A DNA stretch of 64,000 bases. Source: Ruixingdingia sedimenti (lineage in GTDB: Bacteria > Pseudomonadota > Alphaproteobacteria > Rhodobacterales > Rhodobacteraceae). The DNA lies in NCBI RefSeq assembly GCF_031432425.1, contig NZ_JAVKPH010000008.1, forward strand, positions 1 to 64,000, written 5' to 3'. Under the pieces are notes generated by a model. It was not told the DNA's origin. It did not search any database and saw nothing but the letters and a program-made list of their open reading frames with translations. Position numbers and translations under genes: made by a program. Each line of letters opens with the position of its first letter. Positions within the stretch are counted from its first letter, which is position 1. Shown here piece after piece: positions 57,808 through 64,000 of the stretch.

Positions 57808-58818
57808 ATGACGACGAAACCGAACATTCCGCAGGCGGGCGGGAACGCGGGCATGGTGGGCCCGGTGCTGATCGCCGTGGCGCTGGCCGTCTTTGCCACC
57901 CTGCCCCTGTGGGCGGAAAAGGGGCTGGTCTTTCTGGCCGGCATCGTCATGGCGCAGATCGTCTTTGCGCTGGCCTTCAACCTGATCTTCGGGCTGACCG
58001 GGCTGGTCAGTTTCGGTCAGGCGGCGTTCTTTGCCGCCGGGGCCTATGCGTCGGCCTGGCTGGCGCGCATGGCGCCGGACCTGCCGTTCTTCCTGACGCT
58101 CGCCTTCGGCGGTGCGGTGGGGGCGGTGCTGGCATGGGTCATCGGGCTGGTGGCGCTGCGCCGCGCCAGTGGCATCTATTTCGCCATCCTGACGCTGGCG
58201 CTCGGCCAATTGGTCTATACCGCCATCGGCAAGACCACCGCGCTCGGCCGCGAGGACGGGCTGATCGGCATCGCCCGGCCGGTGCTGGATTTCGGCCTGT
58301 TCCGCATCAATCTGGCGGCGGGGGACAATTACTATTACCTGATCCTTGTCGCCTCGGTCGTGCTGATCTTCTGCCTGTGGTGGGTCTGGCACGGCAGTCT
58401 CGGCCGCATCCTGTCCGCCATCCGGCAGGAACCGGAACGGGTGCGCTTTCTGGGCGTCAACGTGCGGCGCTATCGCGAATATGCCTTCGTGATCTCGGGC
58501 ACCGTCACGGCGCTGGCCGGCGCGCTGATGGCACCGTGGAGCCAGATCATCACCCCGATGATCGCCCATTGGTCCTATTCGGCGCTGCCCATCCTGTTCT
58601 GCCTTCTGGGCGGCAGCGCGCGGTTCTGGGGGCCGGCGGTGGGGGCGGTGGTCTTTGCCGGGCTCGAACATTCCACCCGCACCATGGTCGGCATGGCCGA
58701 ACTGGTGGTGGGCGGCGCGCTGCTGGTGGTCGTGCTGGCGATGCCGGGCGGCATTCTGGGGGCGCTGGCGGCGCTGCGGCAGAAATACGTCACCGACCGC
58801 CGGGGGGCCGCGGAATGA
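57808..58818 (+). CDS. Branched-chain-amino-acid-type ABC permease (LivM type)
   Basis: This 336-residue permease has the LivM loop FNLIFGLTGLVSFGQAAFFA and the coupling region RILSAIRQEPERVRFLGVNV, then PMIAHWSYSALPILFCLLGG. It pairs with the LivH-type protein. Its stop overlaps the first ATPase start by 4 bases, so all importer genes are translationally linked. Confidence 0.9.
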   Translation: MTTKPNIPQAGGNAGMVGPVLIAVALAVFATLPLWAEKGLVFLAGIVMAQIVFALAFNLIFGLTGLVSFGQAAFFAAGAYASAWLARMAPDLPFFLTLAFGGAVGAVLAWVIGLVALRRASGIYFAILTLALGQLVYTAIGKTTALGREDGLIGIARPVLDFGLFRINLAAGDNYYYLILVASVVLIFCLWWVWHGSLGRILSAIRQEPERVRFLGVNVRRYREYAFVISGTVTALAGALMAPWSQIITPMIAHWSYSALPILFCLLGGSARFWGPAVGAVVFAGLEHSTRTMVGMAELVVGGALLVVVLAMPGGILGALAALRQKYVTDRRGAAE

Positions 58819-59585
58819 CCAACCTTCTGGAAGCCAAGGGCATCAACTTCGCCTACCCGTCCGTGCGCGTGCTGACCGATGTGGACATCACCGTGCAGGC
58901 GAACGAAAGCCATGTGATCATCGGGCCGAACGGCGCGGGCAAGACGACGCTGTTCAAGGTGCTGTCGGGCGAGATGTTCCCGCAATCGGGCACCGTGCAT
59001 TATTCGGGTGAAAACGTGACCGGGCTGGACGCCTGGCAGCGCGTGCACCGCGGCATCGGGCGCACCTTCCAGGTGGCGCGGCTGTTCGCGGACCAGACGG
59101 TGCTGAACAACGCCATCCTCGCGCTGGAATGCCGTGAACGGATCGCGGGCACGCCCCAGGGCCGCTGGTGGCGCCTGCGCCCCGCCCCCGAACTGGTGGA
59201 CGAGGCGATGGCGCGGCTGGAATCCTACGGCCTTGCGGCGCGGGCGCAGGACCGGGCGGCGGTGCTGTCGCATGGCGACAAGAAGCGGCTGGAACTGCTG
59301 CTGACGCTGTCGCTGCACCCCAAGCTGATCATGCTGGACGAACCCACCGCCGGCATGGCCCCCGACGACCGCCGCGCCGTGGTCGAGATGATCAACCGCC
59401 TGCGCGCGGAAGAGGGGCTGACGCTGCTGCTGACCGAACACGACATGGAGGTGGTGTTCGATCTGGCCACCCGGCTGACGGTGCTCAACCACGGCCAGAT
59501 CATCGCCAGCGGCGACCCGGCAGAGGTCCGCCGCGACCCGATGGTGCACGAGATCTATTTCGGCAAGAGGGGCGGCCATGCTTGA
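58815..59585 (+). CDS. Branched-chain-amino-acid-type ABC ATP-binding protein (LivG type)
   Basis: This 256-residue ATPase has Walker A GPNGAGKTTLFK, the LivG motif GIGRTFQVARLF, signature VLSHGDKKRLELLLTL and Walker B LIMLDEPTAGM. The LSHGD signature departs from LSGGQ, as is usual in this subgroup. It works with the LivF-type ATPase, whose start overlaps its last 8 bases. Confidence 0.9.
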   Translation: MTNLLEAKGINFAYPSVRVLTDVDITVQANESHVIIGPNGAGKTTLFKVLSGEMFPQSGTVHYSGENVTGLDAWQRVHRGIGRTFQVARLFADQTVLNNAILALECRERIAGTPQGRWWRLRPAPELVDEAMARLESYGLAARAQDRAAVLSHGDKKRLELLLTLSLHPKLIMLDEPTAGMAPDDRRAVVEMINRLRAEEGLTLLLTEHDMEVVFDLATRLTVLNHGQIIASGDPAEVRRDPMVHEIYFGKRGGHA

Positions 59586-60282
59586 ACTGACCAATCTCGA
59601 CGCCTTCTATGGCCAGAGCCACATCCTGCACGACATCTCGCTGCGGCTGGAGGATGGCGCGGGCGTCGCCATCGTCGGGCTGAACGGGATGGGCAAATCC
59701 ACCCTGCTGAAGTCGATCATGGGCGCGGGCCCCACGGTGCGCGGCGGCGTGCGGTTCGACGGCAAGGACATCGCATCCCTGCTGCCGCATCAGCGCGCGC
59801 GATTGGGCCTTGCGCTGGTGCCCGAGGACCGGCGCATCTATCCCCATCTGACGGTGGCCGAAAACCTCGCGCTGGCGGGCTATGCCCGGATCGAGGGGCG
59901 CACGCCCTATTCCGTCGAAGAAGTGCTGGAATTCTTCCCGCTGCTGAAAAAGCTGGCCGGGCGCAAGGGGTTCCAGCTGTCGGGGGGCGAACAGCAACTG
60001 GCGGCGGTGGCGCGCGCGGTGCTGGCGCGGCCGCGGTTCCTGCTGCTGGACGAACCGACAGAGGGGTTGGCGCCCCTGATCGTCGATGCGATGGGCGACG
60101 AGATCCAGGCGATCCGGCGGCGCGAGAAGATGGCGCTGCTGCTGGCCGAACAGAATGTGGACTTCGCCCGCGCCTGCACCGAACATGTCATGGTGCTGAA
60201 CGTCGGCCGGATCGCCTTTTCCGGCACCTGGGCCGAATTCGACGCCGACCCGACGATCCGCGACCGCCACCTTTCGCTGTAA
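59578..60282 (+). CDS. Branched-chain-amino-acid-type ABC ATP-binding protein (LivF type)
   Basis: This 234-residue ATPase has Walker A GLNGMGKSTLLK, signature QLSGGEQQLAAVARAVL and Walker B FLLLDEPTEGLAP. It completes the five-gene importer that begins at 55599. It ends with RDRHLSL, typical of LivF proteins. The next gene, an acyl-CoA ligase, begins 8 bases after its stop. Confidence 0.9.
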   Translation: MLELTNLDAFYGQSHILHDISLRLEDGAGVAIVGLNGMGKSTLLKSIMGAGPTVRGGVRFDGKDIASLLPHQRARLGLALVPEDRRIYPHLTVAENLALAGYARIEGRTPYSVEEVLEFFPLLKKLAGRKGFQLSGGEQQLAAVARAVLARPRFLLLDEPTEGLAPLIVDAMGDEIQAIRRREKMALLLAEQNVDFARACTEHVMVLNVGRIAFSGTWAEFDADPTIRDRHLSL

Positions 60283-60290
60283 GGCCCGCC

Positions 60291-61892
60291 ATGACCCCGC
60301 TCGACTGGCCCCGCCACCACCCCGATGCCGCCGCCGCCTTTCGTGCGGCGGGCCAGTGGCGCGACCGGAGCTTGGCGCAATCGCTGGCCCTGCGGCTGGC
60401 GGAAACACCCGGGGCCATCGCCATCACCGACGATCTGGGCGCCTACAGTTACGCGGCGCTGGATGCCAGGGCGCGGGCGCTGGCGGGCTGGCTGGTGGCG
60501 CGGGGAATGCGGCGGGGGGATGTGCTGGCCTTCCAGCTGCCCAACTGGCACGAAACCGCGGCGATCGCGCTGGCCACCTCGATGCTGGGGCTGGTGTGCC
60601 TGCCCATCATCCCGATCTACCGCGAGGCCGAGGTGCGGTTCATCCTCACCGCCTCGCGCGCGCGTCTGTTCCTGTGTCCGCGCAGTTTCCGCAACTTCGA
60701 CCATGCGGGACTGGCCGCGCGGATGGTGGCGGAAATCCCGACGCTGGACGCCGCGGTGCTGATCCGCGACCCCGGGGCCGAGGATCCCTTTGCCCATGCC
60801 CCATGGCAGGGCGCGCCCGCCACCGATGCGGCGGCGCCGTGGCTGTTGATGTACACATCCGGCACCACCGGCCATCCCAAGGGGGTGGTGCATCCGGCCA
60901 ACACGCTCGACTGCGATCTTGACCATACCGTGCGCTGGTGGGGGCTGGCGGCGGGGCGGGATGCGGTGCTGATGCCCTCGCCGGTGACGCATGTGACGGG
61001 GTTTCTTTATGGGCTGATGCTGCCTTTCACCCATGGCGTCGCCTCGCGCCTGATGGAACGGTGGGATGCCGGGGCCGCGGTGCGGATCATCGACGCGGGC
61101 GGGGCTACCTTCACGCTGGCCGCAACGCCCTTCCTGCGCGAACTGCTGGATGCCGCGGCGGATACGGGCAGCCGCCTGCCGGGGCTGCGCATCTTTGCCT
61201 GCGGCGGCGCCCCGGTGCCGCCCGACCTGATCCGCCGCACCTGGGCCGCCTTCCCCGATCTGCTCGCCTGCCGCGTCTACGGCTCGACCGAGGCGCCGAC
61301 GGTCACGCTCGGCGTCGCCTCGCGCGCGGATCCGGGGCCGGCGGCGGAAACCGATGGGCGCATCGTGGGCCACGAGGTCCGCGTGGTCGACGACGCGGGC
61401 CGCCCCCTGCCCCCCGGCGCGGAAGGCGAGATCGTCACCCGCGGGCCGGAGATGATGGCGGGCTACCTCGACCCTGCCGACAATGCCGGTGCCTTCGACG
61501 CCGAGGGGTTCTTTCGCACCGGCGATCTGGGCCATGTAAGCGCGGATGGTTTCGTCACCATCACCGGGCGCAAGAAGGACCTGATCATCCGCGGCGGCGA
61601 GAACCTGTCGGCCAAGGAAATCGAGGATGCCCTGCACCGCCATCCCGCGATCCGCGAGGCCGCGGTGGTCGCCATGCCCCACCCCCGGCTTGGCGAAACC
61701 GGCTGTGCCTTTCTGGTCACGGACGGCCGCAACCTTGACCTTGCCGAACTGTCCGCCTTTCTGGACGCACAGGGCCTCGCCCGCCAGAAGCATCCCGAAA
61801 AGATCATCATTGCCAAGGATTTGCCCCGCACCGCATCGGGCAAGATCCAGAAATACCTGCTGCGTGCCCAACTGGCCGGGGATCCGGCATGA
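60291..61892 (+). CDS. Acyl-CoA ligase (AMP-binding), cyclohexanecarboxylate/medium-chain type
   Basis: This 533-residue adenylate-forming enzyme has MYTSGTTGHPKGVVHPANTL, YGSTEAPTVTLG, RTGDLGHVSADGFVTITGR and the catalytic Lys in ASGKIQKYLLRAQL. The opening FRAAGQWRDRSLAQSLALRL is like ligases annotated for cyclohexanecarboxylate (AliA) and related acids, so an alicyclic or medium-chain acid is a fair guess but not proven. It differs clearly from the ligase at 53985-55565. It is joined to the importer by an 8-base gap. Confidence 0.88.
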   Translation: MTPLDWPRHHPDAAAAFRAAGQWRDRSLAQSLALRLAETPGAIAITDDLGAYSYAALDARARALAGWLVARGMRRGDVLAFQLPNWHETAAIALATSMLGLVCLPIIPIYREAEVRFILTASRARLFLCPRSFRNFDHAGLAARMVAEIPTLDAAVLIRDPGAEDPFAHAPWQGAPATDAAAPWLLMYTSGTTGHPKGVVHPANTLDCDLDHTVRWWGLAAGRDAVLMPSPVTHVTGFLYGLMLPFTHGVASRLMERWDAGAAVRIIDAGGATFTLAATPFLRELLDAAADTGSRLPGLRIFACGGAPVPPDLIRRTWAAFPDLLACRVYGSTEAPTVTLGVASRADPGPAAETDGRIVGHEVRVVDDAGRPLPPGAEGEIVTRGPEMMAGYLDPADNAGAFDAEGFFRTGDLGHVSADGFVTITGRKKDLIIRGGENLSAKEIEDALHRHPAIREAAVVAMPHPRLGETGCAFLVTDGRNLDLAELSAFLDAQGLARQKHPEKIIIAKDLPRTASGKIQKYLLRAQLAGDPA

Positions 61893-61974
61893 CCCGGCGG
61901 GGGGTTGCGGAATCGGTGTGCCTTGTCCACCGCAATGTGCCGCCACCCGGCGGAACGGTTGCGAGGAAAGACGC

Positions 61975-62670
61975 ATGAAGGCCGCAGCACCGCGCAAACC
62001 CCGCAAGACCCGCGCCGAAAAATCGGCCGAGAACCGCCGCGCGCTGATGCAGGCGGCGGCAGAGGTGGTGGGCGAGGTCGGCTATCGCGAAGCCTCCATC
62101 GCGCGGATCACGCAGCGCGCGGGGCTGGCGCAGGGCACCTTCTACCTCTACTTCCAGAGCCAGCAGGACCTGTTCGATCAGCTTCTGCCCTCCATCGGCA
62201 GCGAATTGCTGGACCGGCTGGCGCGGGACGTGCACGGGTCGCGCAACATTCTGGAGGTCGAGGAGGCGGGCTTTCGCGGTTTCTTCGCCTTCCTGCGCGA
62301 AAACCCCGCCTTCTTCCGCATCCTCAACGAGGCCGAGGTCGCCGCCCCCGTCGCCTATGAACAGCATTTCAACCTGTTGCGCGCCCGCTATATCCAGTCG
62401 CTGGAACGCAGCTGGAAACGGGGCGAACTGCCCGACTACCGCCCCGAGGAACTGGAGGTGCTGGCCTATATCCTGATGGCGGCGCGCAGTTATCTGTACC
62501 TGCGCTATTCCAAGGACCAGCAGGGGCCGCGGCCGATCCCGGAATGGGTGGTGGACACCTTCATGAAATTCGTGCGCGGGGGCTTCTTGCAGGGCCGCGG
62601 CGGTCTGGACGACCCGCCGGTGCAGCAGGCCGGGACAGGGGACAAGACAGGTGCCGACAGCCAGCCATGA
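61975..62670 (+). CDS. TetR/AcrR family transcriptional regulator
   Basis: This 231-residue protein has a basic N-terminal tail (KAAAPRKPRKTRAEKSAENR). The TetR helix-turn-helix follows (REASIARITQRAGLAQGTFY, LYFQSQQDLFDQLLP) and a ligand domain (FFAFLRENPAFFRILNEAEV). It ends in a flexible Gly/Asp-rich tail. GAGGAAAG stands before the ATG at 61975. It may sense an acyl-CoA of the pathway and bind the palindrome at 51073-51086. Its end overlaps the next gene by 20 bases. Confidence 0.88.
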   Translation: MKAAAPRKPRKTRAEKSAENRRALMQAAAEVVGEVGYREASIARITQRAGLAQGTFYLYFQSQQDLFDQLLPSIGSELLDRLARDVHGSRNILEVEEAGFRGFFAFLRENPAFFRILNEAEVAAPVAYEQHFNLLRARYIQSLERSWKRGELPDYRPEELEVLAYILMAARSYLYLRYSKDQQGPRPIPEWVVDTFMKFVRGGFLQGRGGLDDPPVQQAGTGDKTGADSQP

Positions 62671-63508
62671 GGTGCTGCGCACCCGCGTCTACGACCTTTA
62701 CGGCGGCGTGCTGTGCTTCAGCGAATGGTGCGGGCTGCGCTATGACCAGTCGCGCCCCGAAGATGCGCGGATGCACCTGCCCTGGGCGGACAGGATCGCT
62801 GGACCCGACGGCGCGATCGGGCCGGGGATGATGACGACGCTGGCCGATGCGGCCAGCGGGCAGGTGGCGGCGGCGATTTTCGACTGGCGCGCGCAGATCG
62901 CCACCATCAGCCTGGGGCTGAACCTGATCCGCCCCGCACCTGCGGGTGCCGGTCTGGTGGCCGAGGCCGCGCGGATCTGGTCGGACGACCGCACCGTCCT
63001 GACCGAGGTGCGCATCCATGCCGACGGGCCCGGCGGCGCGGCGCTGGTCGCGGCGGCGCGGCTGCGGATGATCGTGGTCGCGCAATGCGCGCCCCCGGAA
63101 ACGCCCGGCCGCTATCCGGTGGAAACCCCGGCCCCGGGCCGCCCGTTCTGGTGCGGCGCGGGGGCGGATACCGGGGGCGTGGCGGAGGACGGGCGGCTGG
63201 TCCTGCGCATTCCGCCCGCGCCGCAGTTCCTGGGCAACCGCATGCGCGGCGCGCTGCATGGCGGCTATGTCGCCGGTTGTCTGTTCGAGGGGCTCGCCCG
63301 TCTCGGCCGTGCGACGGGGGCGGGGTTCCGGCCGCTGGACGGGGTGGTGGATTTCCTGCGCAGCGCCGCCGAGGCGGACATGGTGCTGACCGCCGAACTG
63401 CCCCGCGCCGGCGCGCGCATCGGCTTTGCCACCGCCCGGCTGGACCAGACCCCGCCCGGCCGCCCCCCGGCCCTGACCGCCCGCCTGTCGGCCACGCTGA
63501 TGCGGTAG
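62651..63508 (+). CDS. Tandem hotdog-fold thioesterase-like protein
   Basis: This 285-residue protein from a GTG start contains two hotdog units. The first has GPGMMTTLADAASGQVAAAI and ISLGLNLIRPAPAGAGLVAE; the second has NRMRGALHGGYVAGCLFEGL (the PaaI-like HGG motif) and LDGVVDFLRSAAEADMVLTA. It probably hydrolyses a dead-end acyl-CoA of the pathway and so recovers CoA. It is the last gene of the plus-strand operon. The first upstream alternative start would lie deep in the TetR gene. Confidence 0.8.
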   Translation: MPTASHEVLRTRVYDLYGGVLCFSEWCGLRYDQSRPEDARMHLPWADRIAGPDGAIGPGMMTTLADAASGQVAAAIFDWRAQIATISLGLNLIRPAPAGAGLVAEAARIWSDDRTVLTEVRIHADGPGGAALVAAARLRMIVVAQCAPPETPGRYPVETPAPGRPFWCGAGADTGGVAEDGRLVLRIPPAPQFLGNRMRGALHGGYVAGCLFEGLARLGRATGAGFRPLDGVVDFLRSAAEADMVLTAELPRAGARIGFATARLDQTPPGRPPALTARLSATLMR

Positions 63509-63581
63509 GGCGCCGAACCCGGGGCGAGCCCCGGCCTGCGGATCCATCGCGCCATCCGGCGGGTGGTGCCGGTGACGCGGG

Positions 63582-63616
63582 CGGCGGCCTCCGGCGGGGA
63601 TATTTTGGGACAGAAA
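63582..63616. repeat. Third copy of the dispersed GGATATTT-GGGACAGAAA repeat
   Basis: CCTCCGGCGGGG followed by ATATTTTGGGACAGAAA repeats, with one changed base in the core, the element at 19605-19639. It lies between the convergent thioesterase and merR genes, again at transcript ends. The remaining part of the 63509-63651 gap shows nothing else. Confidence 0.65.
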
Positions 63617-63651
63617 GTGGGGAAGGGCGCTGTCCGTTGAAGGCGCGGCGG

Positions 63652-64000
63652 TCAGGCGGCGTGGTCGTCGTGCAGGCACAGATCGTGGTTGCCCAGAACC
63701 TCGATCACCCGGCAGTCAGAGATCGTCCCGTGGGCGCATTGGGCCACCATCCGTTCCAGTTCCGTCCGCAGCGCCTCCAGCCGCGCGATCCGTTCCCGGA
63801 CGGCGGCCAGCTGCCGGGCGGCGATGATGTCGGCCTCGGCGCAGGGGCGGTCGGGGTCGTCGGCGAGGCTCAGCAGTTCGCGGATCGCGTCGAGCGGAAA
63901 ACCGAGGTCGCGGGCATGGCGGATGAAGGACAGCCGTTCCCGCGTGGCGCGGCCGTAGAGGCGCTGGTTGCCCTCGCTGCGTTCGGCCTCTGGCAGCAGG
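63652..64000 (-). CDS. MerR family metal-responsive regulator, C-terminal part, cut by the window edge
   Basis: The frame gives 115 residues up to the window edge: RSEGNQRLYGRATRERLSFI, then RHARDLGFPLDAIRELLSL and a long dimerisation helix (RQLAAVRERIARLEALRTEL). Metal-site cysteines are present: Cys in DRPCAEADII before the helix, and Cys, His and Cys after it in VAQCAHGTISDCRVIE, with a further Cys and several His near the end (HDLCLHDDHAA). This layout is that of ZntR/CadR/PbrR-type sensors for zinc, cadmium or lead. The DNA-binding head lies outside the window, so the metal cannot be named. It converges on the thioesterase gene. Confidence 0.85.
   Translation of the reverse strand, partial: LLPEAERSEGNQRLYGRATRERLSFIRHARDLGFPLDAIRELLSLADDPDRPCAEADIIAARQLAAVRERIARLEALRTELERMVAQCAHGTISDCRVIEVLGNHDLCLHDDHAA

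Noticed and set aside
1..64000. tRNA, rRNA, CRISPR array, transposase, integrase or prophage genes
   Set aside because: I looked for conserved rRNA stretches, tRNA-like cloverleafs, evenly spaced direct repeats and transposase motifs and saw none. A tRNA could be missed by eye.

Overview
The window is very GC-rich, densely coded chromosomal DNA from an alphaproteobacterium, most probably a member of the Rhodobacteraceae (Rhodobacterales). The pointers are the irr-fabA-fabB-fabI block, a short DUF6525-type gene, Tat-type ABC solute receptors, and a small dispersed repeat with the core GGATATTTNGGGACAGAAA. I saw no rRNA, tRNA, CRISPR array, insertion sequence or prophage gene. Every assignment is by reading the sequence; no database search was possible.

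1-9384: a minus-strand amide operon. Reading in the direction of transcription: a leader with an intrinsic terminator and ANTAR-type hairpins, a urea/amide-type ABC transporter (receptor, two permeases, two ATPases), aliphatic amidase amiE, the AAA+ protein amiB, the ligand sensor amiC, the ANTAR antiterminator amiR, and the first 41 codons of an acetyl-CoA synthetase. Together they would import a short-chain amide, hydrolyse it, activate the acid to acyl-CoA and control the whole by antitermination. 9385-16856: pbpC and a thioester alpha-2-macroglobulin, a periplasmic defence pair. 17024-27137: a two-receiver hybrid histidine kinase, an ASCH protein, RecQ, YggT, a thioesterase, an MFS permease, MepA, a phytase-esterase-like protein and a YhhQ-type queuosine-precursor transporter.

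27138-27438 has no long gene but holds a compact candidate regulatory RNA: a TTGACA box, a 16-nt stretch complementary to the 3' end of 16S rRNA, an 18-codon ORF, a long-range helix that would hide its ribosome-binding site, and a terminator. It lies just upstream of the ribosome-rescue factor arfB. 27889-35448: a thiolase and the pstSCAB-phoU-phoB phosphate operon behind a four-repeat PhoB box. 35721-39954: an alpha/beta hydrolase, irr and fabA-fabB-fabI for unsaturated and saturated fatty acid synthesis. 39896-43387: a DUF6525 gene, a COG0523 zinc GTPase broken by an in-frame TAG next to a Zur-like palindrome, and a ygiC/ygiB-like pair.

43388-63508: a catabolic island for an unidentified carboxylic acid. 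It holds a CaiB/BaiF CoA-transferase, an IclR regulator, two crotonases, three acyl-CoA dehydrogenases, a beta-hydroxyacid dehydrogenase, an aldehyde dehydrogenase, an SDR, two acyl-CoA ligases, a complete branched-chain-amino-acid-type ABC importer, a TetR regulator and a thioesterase. Operator-like motifs with the same core stand in both divergent promoter regions, suggesting one regulon. The window ends with the C-terminal part of a MerR-family metal sensor (63652-64000).
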